Below are positions 9,966 to 23,169 of a DNA stretch of 64,000 bases, piece by piece (within the stretch, counting starts at the first letter, position 1; every line of letters starts with the position of its first letter). The translations under genes and the position numbers were made by a program. This DNA comes from Hymenopus coronatus. Lineage: Eukaryota; Arthropoda; Insecta; Mantodea; Hymenopodidae. Location of the stretch: assembly GCA_030762935.1 (NCBI GenBank), contig CM060900.1, positions 109,520,620-109,584,619 of the forward strand, read 5' to 3'. A model generated the notes under the pieces. It was not told the origin of the DNA. It saw only the letters and a list, made by a program, of their open reading frames with translations, and did no database searches.

Positions 9966-12737
9966 GAACTGGTCATTGGAGTAGACAAACGCACTCTTTT
10001 CTCAATCTTGCAAAGCCAAAATACATGGTGTAATAATTTTGAATTTTGCAATGAAACTAGCTCATTGGCGGGAAAACATTTTCTTAAGGCAGTTGGAATA
10101 TTATTTCAAAATTTAATGCATTAAATTTTCCGGACATAAAAATGTGCATTTCTGTTCAATAGGCACTTTCTAAAGGAATTTCACTTCTAATTTTCTGTTT
10201 CTTCAAAACACACGATAGTTAGTGCAGCAATAAATGTTTAGCATCGAGCACATGTTCCAGTTGACTTTGGGAGAGCCCGTCAACAATCGGCAGGGCAGGC
10301 AAATTTGCTGTCTGCCGGTCTTGATGTGCAACGCATAGGCCAACATTTGTAACCATATAATTCCAAGGTCTTTGGTACCAGCATTTTCCCTAATAGCTTA
10401 CGACTACGCCAAATACTTGGACCTGTGATCATGATATTAGAAAGTAGGCTAGCTCATGATTTGCTTGACCTTCGCAGACAAGCTACAATTGTCTTTGCAT
10501 CGCTCCAGTATCTAGCTTATTCTCGTTCAAAAGATGGCACTTTCCTTCCAGAAGCAGGTGGACCTGCACAATTTTCAAGAGTCCTATCATTTAAGTACTT
10601 CTAACTGTATGGAATATAATATTACATGTAGATTTTGTTTTGTAGAGTGTAAACGTTTCATTTTAACTTCGATGCTCATATATTCGTTATGAGTATTATT
10701 AAACAGTTTTTATGAACATTTTTGAAACTATTATGGTAGGCTTAACCTAGTCCGTCTGCCATGAGCTGCTTCTGAAGTACTGGGGGATGCAAATCCTACA
10801 TGCGACAGAGAAAGAAGATTAAAATATGTCATATTGATAACTCGCAGTTACAAATTCTCACATTGTAATATTGGCTACGTGGATGACCTGTGATTTTATA
10901 GATCATTTGCTGAACGTACTTTATTACTCTGTGCGTTGCGTTGATTGGCCTAAGCTCGAACGCAAGGTTTTTCACTACGCCGAACACGAAATTTCCATTT
11001 TCAAAATGACTCCATTTAAGGTTACAAACTGAAATAAAATTGCTATTTTTTAAAGAAAATTAGGAACACATGGACTAACAACTACAATGTCATAAGTTTC
11101 ATATTGCATAAAACTGACAGGTAGTTCACATAAACTACAAAGCAACACATTTCTGAGGTTTAAGGCTCCAGTTTTGCTTGTTGCATGCAGAATGTGATGG
11201 CCAATATCTCGCAATAGCAATTCCATTGGTAAAGGAGACATTTGAAACTCGTGTATTCATAAACAGACATGAAGTCATTAATTTGGAGCCCAAAATTTCG
11301 TCTTCTAACTTGCCTTACATGGACACCATCATTATTTGAATAACTGGAAGTGCTGTTCAACAACTTTTTATGTAGTTTTGGGTGATACTTTGATGTGTAT
11401 CTACTTAATAAAAAAGTATATATCTATTTTTCTGTTTTATATGTTAAAATAATAATAAATATAGCCTCTTTTATAAACCTTACACCATTTGTAGATAAAC
11501 TGCTTACCTCACAAATATACTTTAAAAATGTGTGGCATTATTATACGATTATGAAACCAAACACTTGTAAATTCTGTATAAAATCATTTACAGATATTTA
11601 AGCTTGATTTTGAAGTTTAACATTACAAACTGCCATTGTGAAACATATTTTTACAATTTACACACAAAGTTTACAATTATTGTAAACATTTTGATACAGG
11701 CCCAGGAGGATCTTGTTTGATGTTACACTTGCGTACACTAAAGTCTCATTATTGGTATTAATACCACGAAGTTTCATTGGTACAATGCAATGGTTTTCAG
11801 AGTTACTAAAGGTGTAAAAATAAATAAATAAAAATAAATAAAATAAAAACTAGTTTTCCAAATATATTTACTCCCGTATAATATAAGCTGAAGCACTGAA
11901 AAGGGGCACGCACCTTATTTAACAAAATTTATACTTTAAATTATAAACACACGAAACATCTGAAAAGGAACATTGTTGCAACACGGAAGGTTAAACGTGT
12001 TCAAAATCATATTTTAAGATGTTAAAACTTTAAACCTCGCGTGTTGCGACACAGATGGGGTTCATTGGGAACGGCTTAGGAAGACCTATTTGGAAATGAA
12101 AAGAATAACCTACGTAAACTACATTAAGAATTAAAATTCAACTTTTACAGAGAGGTTTATTAAAAAAAAGATCATTACCTGGCTGTTAAAGTGAGACGCG
12201 GCCTCTGTATTCAATCAAGAAGCATCCCCCTTGAATGACATCCGCCGAAAGAAAAGCATCTCCCCTCCCCTTACTAGACTTCGCATTATAACCCACCCGG
12301 CCAGTTAGCCATCTTGAAAAAACTAATTGCGCCTTCTGCGGTCGCCACATCATATTCCAGTTGAATATTTTATACAAATGGGATTCCATGTTTTAACCAT
12401 AGCTTTCTGAATAAGCAATAAAATTGTAGCATTCTAGATCATTTTAATGAAAGTAAACGCAGTCCAAAAAATGACAAACTGCATTTCATATAATATGGTG
12501 GTGTTGAAATGCTATGCTACTTTTCAGCATCGTTATAGACTCTTAACATTCTGCCGCATATGCATATAAGACTATCCGCCTATTAATCCATTTGCATTAC
12601 AATGAGGTTCTTCTTGAAAACTGGCCAAAACTTCCCCTTTGGCATTACTTTAAGATTTGCAATTTTTATTTTCCATGAAGGAAATGACCCTTAAATAAAA
12701 TAAAGTAAACAATAAAAAAAACAAACACTTGAAAGAA
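9966..12737. other. Unassigned AT-rich DNA
   Basis: I see no family A copy, SINE or coding relic in these 2.8 kb. Around 10245-10600 the sequence is less AT-rich and could be an unrecognised element. The short open frames at 11050-11601 and 12186-12389 look random. Confidence 0.6.
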
Positions 12738-12935
12738 GGTAATTCGAGAGGTCGTGGGTTCAAACCCGGCGGGGAGCGATGGCTTTTTTGGAGTGGAAGA
12801 TATCTTAGCATGAGTTCCTTTGGAATTGGAGTAAAGCCGGTGATTCGGTGTCTGATTTACAGAACGTAATAGAACCTGATAAAGAGGCCCCTGGAGAACA
12901 ATAGCAGTTAAAACTGTCGATAAATGAAAGGAAAT
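12738..12935 (+). mobile_element. tRNA-derived SINE, family S6, copy 1
   Basis: It starts inside the head with a B box (GGTCGTGGGTTCAAACCCGG, 12751-12770). Then come GCGATGG, a TTCCTTTGG...GTAAAGCCG segment, the AACCTGATAAAGAGGCC block and an AGCAGTTAAA ending. The A-box half of the head is lost. Confidence 0.75.
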
Positions 12936-14289
12936 TTAATTTTTCAAATAAGGCTATATTAAACTGTCCTAGCATTAGTAAAACTACATCTTTAAAAATT
13001 ATTTCACTGAATTGCTATTTGTCTTTAATTAAGGAAGTCACAATCTGAAGTTTTGCAATTAAATTTTTCTTTGCATAATACAAATTTATTTTTAAAATTT
13101 TAGTCACATCTTTTTATTGAAAAACAGAAATAGTTAAATTATCTTTACTTTAAATTTTAACGGTATTTCCGACTGTGTATATCAGTTAAATATGAGTGGG
13201 TATGGTACTAATATGAAGTTTCGAAACAGAAATGTTCACTTCTGGGAAATTTAAGTGTGTATTATACACATCGACGTCGAAACAAACCTCATTGTTAATG
13301 CTACCCTTGACTATAGCTAGAAATATATGGGGAAGTCAAGGTAATTTAAACATAAAATATAGTATTTTACGGACAAAAAAATCACTGTGACGTTAAAATA
13401 TTCCTAAAATGTTGAAATGAGGCAAATCCGGTAATTTCAATGTTTCGCTTCAGCATGTGATTAATTTTGTAAAGCTCTTCAGCTGATCTGCAACTCTTGC
13501 TTACACCGTACCGGATTGCCTGATGTTTGCTCTCGCCTCTGCAAAGGCGCTAATTGACCAAAGTCGCTGCCTAATTAACACACACATTCCTCTTCACCTG
13601 ACTTAATCTCGCTACCCACTCAAACTGACAAAGATATTTACTTTCGCGAGGATTGTGAACTTCTTCTGAAACACGTCAAAGCGAAATTAAGTGTGTTCAA
13701 ATGGAATTGTGAGGTTCACTCTCAGGAAAATAACATTTTGATTGATGACATCATGATATCTGTTAATTATACCTGAAGACACTAGGTGATAAAAAAAAAA
13801 CTCCAACGGCCAGAAACTTCAAGTTTTAAATTCATTAACTAAAGATAGAATCCATATAAAGAAAGCTTTGGGAAAACGCAACATTTATTCAAATGAAAGT
13901 CAACATTTCTTGTAGCGAAAGGTGTTTCCTTACTTATCTACTTTCATAGAGCAATCTGTAGTGTACGTCATATAGGTGCAGCGCTCGGAGGTAGGGATGA
14001 AAGAAAGGGAAAAAAAAAAAGCCAAAGCCATCTTACTTAATGATGTCTTTAATCAAACTCCCCCGGGTCGTTTGAAGGGTATACAAGAGTGAAAAAATAT
14101 GTACACAGTATTTCAGAATGAAAAAGATGTTCAAAGGGACAGGAGCCAAGGCTCACAGATACTTCATTATAGCGTTACTTAAGTCAACTTGAATAATTTT
14201 CTTTATGAAAATACAAGGAATTAATGCATATCACTATTGTCATTGTGGCAAGCAACTAAGTGGTGCTACAAAGGTTTACGTATTATTTG
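12936..14289. other. Unassigned AT-rich DNA
   Basis: No gene or recognised repeat is visible. The only regular features are short A runs at 13790 and 14010. Confidence 0.6.
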
Positions 14290-14605
14290 GAAGATTCCAG
14301 GGTTAGTTTTAATTATATCTGCTGCAACTCTGTAAATGTGCCCTTTTCAACCAAAGTGTTGTACACTGCTTCCTTTATACAACCATAAGAAACAAATAGT
14401 ATGGTATTACGTCAGATGAACGTGGAGGCCATGTTATTGGTCCACTGTGCCCAATCCACCACGTGCTAAGAGCTGTTTCCAGGCGATTTCTGGCTCTGTT
14501 GGATATGCGGAGCATCGTCATGGACGCTTCGTAATGAAATAAGTTTTGCCTAATCGCAAATTGCACATTCTCCATGCATGCAGACAAGAGGCCCCATAGG
14601 AACAC
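14290..14605 (-). pseudogene. Mariner-like transposase relic (C-terminal part)
   Basis: The minus strand reads like the last third of a DDE transposase of the mariner/Tc1 superfamily. A segment around WWIGHSGPITWPPRSSDV corresponds to the conserved stretch around the third catalytic residue. In a neighbouring frame DDAPHIQQ corresponds to the second catalytic region. Past a stop near 14375 the frame resumes with GCIKEAVYNTLVEKGTF and ELQQI, the usual helices after the catalytic core. At least one frameshift and two stops break it, and the N-terminal half and inverted repeats are absent. The 23170-23720 relic seems to be of the same subgroup. Confidence 0.75.
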
Positions 14606-16554
14606 ACATCAATCAGTATACGGCACAACACATTGTTTTGTTTGTCAACTTTACCGTAACATTATTTTATTGTCATATAAGTGGAAATCAATTCTTTCAT
14701 ACATGTCGAAAGATAGAACAAGACTGAACAATTCAATACCACAATTCGGACAGCTAGGAGTTGGAACCTCGGCTGTGACATTGAATTTTCCAATCTGATC
14801 GTACGAGCATAAGTGATCTAGTTATTTATTCTTTGGTGGCAAAGTTTAATTTAAATTTTGAGAAAACTTCTGGCATTATTTATCAGGTAAACGTGTCTTT
14901 TAAGCGTAATGTTTAAGTAGTTTGACCACTCTATTCCACTGTTAACCTATTCATCCTCATATTAATGAAAACTTAATTCTTATTCAGAACTTATTGTAAG
15001 CGTAAAGCATAATTAATTCGGCATATCTATTTTACTTTCTTTTCCATTAGTTATACATATTATGCACCACTATGATAAATTCGCTCTTTAACCGTACGAA
15101 TAGATGTCTGTGGTTTAAGTAAATATAGTACCAATTAAAATGTTCATTTTGAATTTATAAAATAAAAGCAATTTATATGCCTGTTCTGTATTTAAGAAGG
15201 GTTCAGCTATGGTCATGTCTACCATGGAGCAGTTGCTAGCACTGATGTCTACTGATCAACAGAATGTCAACAAAGTTAAGAGAGCATTAAAATAGTGGGA
15301 ATATGTCATAGTGGCTTTTCGTGAATTTCAATAGTTGGTGTTACCTATAAATTTTAACAGTGGTAAAAAGAGGGAAGCAGATTTAACCAGCCGATTTTCG
15401 AAAGATTCAATAAGATTTCACAAAACATAATTATATAATTATGTAATAAGTATTAGTGATCCAGTAGTGACTGGTACAGATTATGAACAAAAACAACCGT
15501 TCACGGTTGTATTCAACATCACGATGCCTAAAAACCTGAAAATAAGAATTATTGCTACTCGTGTGTTTGTGTTTACGGTGGAGTTCATCATCCTTCATAA
15601 AATACTAAATGAAATATGTTTAAATAAATTGAAGGTGTATATTCTTCACAAATAATACGATACGAAGGTATTTTAGAGTTTTTCTGAGATGATCCTGCCA
15701 AGAGGAGCGCTAAATGATACCTACCATAGAATTTTCTCTAACTTATTGAGCTTCGTGACCGTATGTAATATACTGACACTATTAATGTTCAGCAACGAGC
15801 AAACGTTTTATCCGACAAAATGTATACTTTTAAGGCTATTATAAGATAAAACTACTGTGATTTCTTGATGTCCGAGAACTTGTCAATCGTTATTGACCAA
15901 CATCAAACACGCGAAGTATCAATGGAATATTCATACTAAGATTACAGCTAACTACTTTCGATGGTTCCTGAGAAAAGGGCAATTTAAATCATAAAATGTA
16001 AGAGAAACGTTTGTTCAAAAAAAATGGAGGGTAAACATCGCGTATACAAATCTCATTGCTTAAACAAACGGAAGCGGGCATATTTAGCAGCGGTGGTAAT
16101 TTGTTAAACAAAACCACAAAAGAATAGAGGAGTTATGATTTTTACTGTGAGATTCAGAATTTGCAGAATAAACGGCAGGTAGGTATCATTTCTAAAACTG
16201 CATTTAAAATGCAAGTATTCTGATTAGTGATAAAATTTAATATCAAGTTAAAGAGGAATTTTCAATTTATAAAGCTGTACGAAAAAAATAATAAAACAAA
16301 AATATCATTGACAATTTTCAAATTAGAATGTTCAACGAAATCTCCTCAACACTCAATAATGTGAACCATCTAATCAGCAACTTACAGTAAACGTTCTCCG
16401 CTAAGTAAAATGTTAAAATAACTTCCTCATACAAGAATATGAAATGAACGTGCGGAATACTACAAAATGTACATGCTTTCTCAAAATATCATGAATTATT
16501 AAATATTTCCTCTCTTCAGCTCATTGGACTTCCCATATTACAAAACTATATATT
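14606..16554. other. Unassigned AT-rich DNA
   Basis: No recognisable element or gene. Two short open frames (14574-14798 and 15467-15655) show no family signature. Confidence 0.6.
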
Positions 16555-16962
16555 TGTGCTTTCTCTTTAGCCAGGTAGAAAGCATAACTGAATTCCACCC
16601 TAAAATTCGATATCGAGATTTCAGCAGAAATGTACATTTTGGGGCACCGTGAAGGGAAAAAAAAAAAAAAAAACACACCACACACACACCACACACACCA
16701 CAAACACACACACACACCCGCGCGCGCGCAAACACGTTTTAGGAAAAGGTTCGCGCGCGTCTGTGTGTGTAGGTGAATACAATCTAAAAGGAAAAGTCCG
16801 ATATATACCATACGTTTTCAGATTCAGGATCTTTCAAAGATGCGATAAAAAGATCCCAACCCCATAGTAGCCTATGGATGGAAATGATTTATTTTTTTCT
16901 CAAACATACCAGTAAAAATCTTTATTAAAGTACATGTTTAAGGTATTTCCAAATGAAAAATG

Positions 16963-17004
<42 letters not shown>

Positions 17005-17085
17005 GAAATTTTATGGCAATAACCTGTAAAGTTTTCTTCACTTGGAAGGAATCTTCATAATTTTGTAACTGGCAAGCCTCAAAGC
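16555..17085 (-). repeat. Family A copy A9 with two internal microsatellites
   Basis: The copy carries its 3' end region (TTCCACCCTAAAATTCGATA) and CTTTCAAAGATGCG block. Its ACACAC site has grown into a poly-A plus CA/CACCA tract at 16658-16730. A pure TA tract (16964-17002) sits where the unit normally has ATGTAAATATC / ATATAC. The start third of the unit is missing. Confidence 0.85.
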
Positions 17086-17106
17086 GATATGCGAAAACGT
17101 ACAACA

Positions 17107-17900
17107 GAAAAAATCCGACGAGTTGTATTCACATGATTTTCTCTAGCTATTCTGCAACAGATTATATTTGCAGGTTATTCTCTCTACTTCGTGCTAATCA
17201 AGATAAACTGAAGATAGCAAATATGGTCTTATTAATTACTTCCTTATAAGTAGAAGGGAAATAAGGGGGTACACTGGGCAAATGCGATAGTCAAATCTTT
17301 TAATAGCTGGTTGCTAGGCGATTGAAATTCGTTTCTTTGCAATAGTTGAAAAATTCCTGTATGAGAAAAGTTAAGGCATTTTAAAACTGATATCCATAAT
17401 AAGGAATATCTCCGAAACGATCAACTCCACGAAAAAGTGTATGACAAATTGTCGTTTAACGAGAACTACATTATCGTGTAGTAATTTTTTATCTATCTCT
17501 CATAGTTTACCAGTTATTAAAAGTCATCCAGAATGACTATTTCCATAAAACAAGATACACCTTTTATTTGTCATGTACGGTATTTTAATCAAAACCATTA
17601 GAGGCATTATTGAGAAAATTATCGAAACTTTTCCCATTTAAAGGGTAGTTTGGGGTGTGGGGATTTTCCTCAAAATCTTAATCTTCTATACCATGTTTGG
17701 TATTTTACCGCCTTTGTTTTTATGTTATCGTGTTTACTCCCAGAAACACACGGTCCTTTTTCTAAAAATATTTTATACAGGGTCTCTAAAACATGTATTT
17801 TCGGTGAAATCACGGTATCGGCTTTTTGAGTGGAATGCAATCAATACCTTCCCCACCCACTATGCACATTTTACATAAGCGCTAGGCAAAGAAAATATAT
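17107..17900 (+). repeat. Family A copy A10 (full length)
   Basis: It runs from AAAAAATCCGACGAG (start) through every internal block to the AATACCTTCCCC and CTAGGCAAAGAAAA end. It lies back to back with A9, start to start side, with about 20 bases between. Confidence 0.9.
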
Positions 17901-18039
17901 ATCTCTAAAATACAAAAATTATTTCAAATAACTATTTTGAGACATTAGCCATTTACGAGCAAAGTGTTCAGCCAGCTTTTAACGAGTTGTCCATATTGTT
18001 TCTCACGACTGTTTTGAAAGAGCATAGAATTTTAAGGCC

Positions 18040-18278
18040 AGCGTATATATAGGTCCCAATTTTTAAATACTTTGCAATCACCATTCCCTTTATAGATTAG
18101 TGCAGCGAGGCATGCAGTAAGCGAAATATGGAATGATACTACATATATCTGCCAAAGTTTATCTCGATTAAAATAAAGTAGATATGAAAATAAACTGCCA
18201 TAAAAATAATTTGTGTACCCACTGATAAACAAAACAGGGTAGAGAAAAATCATGTGAGTGTAACACATCAGATTTTTC
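18040..18278 (-). repeat. Family A fragment A11 (start third)
   Basis: TTTATCTCGATTAAAATAAAGTAG and GTAGAGAAAAATCATGTGAG, then ACACATCAGATTTTT at 18260-18276, give a clear 5' terminus read on the minus strand. Confidence 0.75.
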
Positions 18279-18547
18279 TTTCTTTTTCTTTTTGCTCTCA
18301 CATTAAAAGAATATAAAATGATGCAACTCTTACAATGTAAGTTGTTAAACCCAGTTTGTCTTACTATGTTTTTAGCTTCACGCGGCTTCTGTATGCTACT
18401 CACGCCTCGATAACTTGACAACGTCTTAAGAGTATGCATAGATGGAATTCCTAAATCAAACAGTTCTCCACCAAATTTGGTCACTTTAGTTTCTTCTGGA
18501 CTGAACCAGTAACAGAATAACGAATAACAAAATTTCGTTTTGATGCG

Positions 18548-18651
18548 TTTTTACTTTCTCTACAAAGTACATAGTAGGAAGAGTTGTTTTCCACCCAAAA
18601 ATTCGATACCGAAATTTCACCGGAAATACATGTTTTGAGCACTCCTGTATA
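18548..18651 (-). repeat. Family A fragment A12 (3' end only)
   Basis: It opens TTTTTACTTTCTCTACAAAGTACATAG and continues through CCACCCAAAAATTCGATACC and TTTCACCGGAAATACATG to ACTCCTGTATAAAA, where it stops beside the start of A13 in the opposite orientation. Confidence 0.85.
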
Positions 18652-18657
18652 AAACTC

Positions 18658-19283
18658 GGTGTTCCATTCAGTGACTTTCTCTATCACTTTGTTAAAGAAC
18701 GATTCTTACAATGATTATTTTTATGTACATCTAGCTAATCGAGATAAGCATAAACAGAAATTGTCTTATTACTTGCTTCCTTGTAAGTAGAAAGGAAATA
18801 AGGAAGTGCCATAGGCTAAAGCAGTCGTTAAGTGTTTTAAAACCTGGTTGCTATGTGATTGAAATTCTTTTGTTTGTATGGCCAGGATTTGGCAAATTCC
18901 TGTATGAGAAAAGTATGAGTACTTGAATCTGAAACAAATGACAAGGAACATCTCAGAAACAGTCAGCTGTACCAAAAAATGTATATAACATAAATTATGG
19001 CTTTAACGAGATATACATTTTCTATGCAGTTTTGGTCTATCTTTTACCGTTTACCAGTTATGCAAGATTCAGCAAAATCCAACCAGAATTAAGGGGTCTT
19101 CAGAGACTATTCCCAGAAAGTTCAAGACACACCTAGATTTTATTCGTCATGTAAATATCTTCAATATACGACATTTTAAACAAAATGGTTGGTATTTAAC
19201 TTAGTTCCAAGGTCTTTGCATTTAATGGACTTTACGTTTTTGAGCTATGATATCCACAGACACACGCATACACGGACCTTTTT
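18658..19283 (+). repeat. Family A copy A13, followed head to tail by A14
   Basis: GTGACTTTCTCTATCAC marks the start. All blocks follow up to ACACACGCATACACGGACC and a T run, then the next copy begins directly. The final 120 bases of the unit are missing, and about 100 bases around the TTTTTGAGAAAAT region are deleted. Confidence 0.9.
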
Positions 19284-19664
19284 GTAAAAATCTGAGGTGT
19301 TCCATGCCCATGGCCTTCTCTACATCTCTAAGAAATTATTGTAAAACGCTTATTCTTCTATTTCATGCTAATCGAGATAAACCTTGCAGAAATGGTCTTA
19401 TTAGTTGCTTTCTTGTAAGTAGAAGGTAAATAAGGGAATACGGTAAGCTAAAGTGATAATCAAATCTTTTAGCTGGTTGCCAAGTGATTGAAATCCGTTT
19501 CTTTGCATTACCATGAGTTGACGTGTTCCCGTATGAGAAAAGTTTTGAGTATTTTAAAACTGAAACCATAATAAGGACTATAAAAATGGTCAACTCTAGA
19601 AAAAAAATGTATATGGAAAACTGTGTGTTTTAACGAGATCTACATTTCTTGTGTAGCAAGTTTT

Positions 19665-19714
<50 letters not shown>

Positions 19715-20200
19715 GGTTTAACAGTTATGCAAATTTCAGCAATATTCATTCAGAATAAAGCTTTCAGAGGCTATTCCTGAAAATTTTGAAATATACATTT
19801 AATTTGTCGTGTAAATATCTTTAATATACGGTATTTTAATCAAAATCATCAGCCATTTTTGAGAAAATAAAATGTTTCGAAAATGTTTCCACGTTAGGGG
19901 TCGTTTGGATTGGAAGGATTCCCCTCAAAATCTTCGTGTCGCATCTTTGGAAGATAATAAAGTTAAATACCAAGTTTAGTATTCAACGGTATTTTAGTTT
20001 TTGAGCTAAACTTTCCAAAGGCACACACGGACCTTTTTCAAAAAAACGTTTTTTTTTTATTTTATTTTATTTTTTTTTTTTACTAAGCGGAGCTGAAAAC
20101 ATAATTTCCAATGAAATCTTGGTAACGAATTTTGGGCGGAATACAATACCTTCTATATACAGTATGTACATAGTACATGTAGAAAAAGTAAAAAGTGGGC
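19284..20200 (+). repeat. Family A copy A14 (full length, with TC expansion)
   Basis: Complete from AAAAATCTGAGGTGTTCC to the end TAGAAAAAGTAAAAAG. At the site where other copies read TTTTTGTCTATCTCTTACGG, this copy holds a 45-base TC tract (19667-19711). A T-rich expansion sits at 20050-20085 after the ACACACGGACC site. Confidence 0.92.
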
Positions 20201-20224
20201 ATACCTTAAAAACTTACAATTTGA

Positions 20225-20540
20225 ATAATTGAAATCAATATTAACAGATATCTTGGAAATTGCTAACACAAAAAATGTTATCTGAAATACATGATGTGTT
20301 TTCACAAGATTTACATATTTTATGTACTATATTCTCTGCCTCTATACATAAGTTATTTGTAATGCAAGTATTTTAAATACATTATGTTTTAATAAAAGTT
20401 GTTAAACAGCCAGCTTTGAGAAAATATATAGGAATCCAAAAAATGTTCCATGAAAATGGTAGTTTGAGGTGGGAGATTTTCTTGAAAAACTTCGTATCGC
20501 TGATACGAAACTTAAACACTAAGTTAGGTATTTAACCGAT
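20225..20540 (+). repeat. Family A fragment A15 (middle)
   Basis: Diverged blocks corresponding to AACACAAAAAATGT, TTTTCACAAGATTTACAT, TTTTAATAAAAGTTGTTAA, TTTGAGAAAATA and GGTAGTTTGAGGTGGGAGATTTT appear in order. Confidence 0.65.
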
Positions 20541-20714
20541 AAGTGTCTCTGTGGTCTATCTGCGTACGGCGTGTAGCCTCTGCTGCTCCCTCACATCATC
20601 TTTTTCTCCGGGCTGGGGTTGTAAACGCAATGGATGTATTATGCAGGTCACCGTTGTATAATCTTAACCCTATGAATAGAAATGCAAATGTTATGGTTTC
20701 TTATGTTGCTGGCA

Positions 20715-20978
20715 CCTTGGAAATACGGGTTTTAAGGATTCCGTAATCCGGGGAAAAGCAGTTTTAGAAACGGGTCCATGTGCGAGTGTGTCTTTGCACA
20801 ACATAATTCGAAATATGTCGGATAAATTCCCATCTTAGTATTCAAGTTCAGTATCATCCAAATATGTCACACGAAGATTTTCAGAAACAATTCCTCCTTC
20901 TCCAATTACGGTTTACGTGGGAAATACTATGGGTTTTATATTCTCAAACACAGTTCTTAAAGGGTTTAGATTAAAAAC

Positions 20979-20985
<7 letters not shown>
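20715..20985 (-). repeat. Family A fragment A16 plus CA/TA tract
   Basis: GGAAATACGGGTTTT, AGGATTCCG, the GTCCATGTGCGAGTGTGTC stretch, ATCATCCAAATATGTCACACGAAGATTTTCAG and the ATTCTCAAA region follow the unit's minus-strand order. A CA tract followed by a TA tract (20980-21041) begins at its broken edge. Confidence 0.7.
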
Positions 20986-21044
<59 letters not shown>

Positions 21045-22574
21045 ATATTTACATGAATAACAAATGTATATATTAAATGTTCCAGAATGTGAACTCGCCT
21101 TAATTTGGAAGTAATTTTGTATAATGTGTAAATAATAAAGATAGACAAAGCAGTCTAACATCAGCTGCTTGATGTTTGACATCTCCGCACTTCAATGAAT
21201 CCTGATGGTCAGGCATTAGTTTCATTTGTTATGAGTAGATATCGGATTTGTATGCAAATGTGTATTTAGTTTGTTGCAATTAGACATGAAATTTTCAATG
21301 TGTTTAATGCTCATCTATGTTAGCACGTAAAGTTTATAGTGGACACAATTCCACACTTGCGATATTGTTGCACATTTCCTTATTTTACGTGCATCGAGCA
21401 TAACAACATAATACACATTGAACAAAAATATTTTAAACACATAAGCGACAAACCAATATTAAGTCTTTGCCATGGAGACAGCCATATCATCTGACGTTCA
21501 GGGCCAACTTAGAGAGTGCTTCTTTAAAATAGACAGGAAAAATAAGCTGTAAATATTGCACTGTTTAGAGAGAAATTCTGACATTGAAGTTTTTGTGTCT
21601 ATGGAGTAATATGTTCAAAGTGAAAATGTGCTCTCAAATTTTGCATAATGACACCCGCAGACATGGAAATATGCTTCTCAACAGGGAAACTTGTGTTAAT
21701 TGATACATGTCATAAACTTACACTTAAGAATTTACAGAAAATGAAAATTATATATTGCAAATCAAATTACGACCAGAATAATATCTTCGGGAAAGATATA
21801 ATAAGTACCCAAAAGTATAAGTTTAAATTTAACAATTTTAATTCACGGCAAAAGCATTATTTTCGAAGTTGAACAGATATTTTAAAGATTATGACGGCAT
21901 AAATACATGCACGTTTTATATATTTCACTGCATACAAATCCGATGTCTAGCTATGACTTACTGGTCATATTGTGGTAGTAGTGGTTTGCAATATAGCTAG
22001 AACTTCGTTAGTATCTGTTTAATCCAATGGAACAACAGGATTGTATATTGTAACTACCGTTTCAAAAGCCCATTTTATGTATTTTGGAGCTAATTTGTTA
22101 GAACTACGTTTTCGTTCTCACGTAATATTGCCAGGCTGATTTATTAAACGCTGAAAGAATTTCTAAGTATATGCAAGTAGCTTTTTAACTAAGATCAGTA
22201 ATTTTCTTTTCTTTTTATTTGTCGTTCTTCAATTTGATTCCAAGTTTTTGTTAGTGGGGAACACTGAACTCGTCTCAAATCAAGTTTTTTTTATTAATAT
22301 GAAGTTGAAATTGCAGTTTATTATAAAATTATTATATTTATATTATACTTATAAAATAATTAAACAAACTTTAATGCACATACTTAGCATACAAGTATTA
22401 AGTACACCAGTAATTAATCCTATTAAATATGATTCAGTTCGAATGCCTACAAAAAAAGCGAACTCAGGGTACACATGTATGCCATCTTTGCTAATGTGAA
22501 GCTCTCACCGGTTTTAAATTTTAGCTGTGAAAGAACGGGAAATTTGCACATAATATTTTTCATATTCTGAAATG
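20986..22574. other. CA/TA microsatellite, then unassigned AT-rich DNA
   Basis: After the microsatellite ending at 21041 I see no recognised element. Open frames at 21648-21872 and 22248-22499 have AT-driven composition and no motif. Confidence 0.6.
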
Positions 22575-22880
22575 CTAGTTTGGCTTTGGTTGGGTACACT
22601 AATTTTTTCAATGCCAAAAAAATGTAAACGTTTTTACCGTATAGGTATAGCGTAGTTTGGGATGAAAGCGTTTTCCTAAAAAGCCTCCCACATCATGATT
22701 TTAATGTGTGTCCGGCTTCAATATGAAACATTTGGTTTTTCGTCTTTGAGCTTTGCCGTTCACTCTGTGTTTCTCTTGCACACAGAATTTATTTTATTTA
22801 CTTACTTTTTTGGTTCAGTGGGTCACAAAATGTCTGTTTCTGGTGAAATATTATTAACGAATTTGTGAACGGTAGTAAAA
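22575..22880 (+). repeat. Family A fragment A17 (3' third, degraded)
   Basis: GTAGTTTGGGATGAAAG, the CCTAAAAAGCCTCCCACATCATG region, TTTTTCGTCTTTGAGCT and TTCAGTGGGTCACAAAATGTCTG / GGTGAAAT follow unit order. The end palindrome is gone. Confidence 0.6.
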
Positions 22881-23169
22881 TGTCTCAATTATATTTTTGG
22901 TATTCCGGTTTTAATAAATTCCGAGTATTTATGGTTAAAATACCACGTGTGTACAAATTATTGGACAACTACATAAGACTGTATTTTCACCAGTACTTGT
23001 GATAAAATTGTCATACCACCACTTGAAGGGGAAAAGTTCGGAGTTTTGTATTACATATCTGATTTTCATTTGTCATCTAGTGAGAAACGTGTGCATTGCT
23101 TTTTGGAGAAACTGGATGCCGTATTTACCCGATCGTAACTGATGTGTGCTTGAATGTTCAGGAATAGAT

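Noticed and set aside
18032..18484. One continuous 150-codon gene
   Set aside because: About half of the frame is family A fragment A11; only 18277-18484 is left as possible foreign coding sequence and is reported separately.
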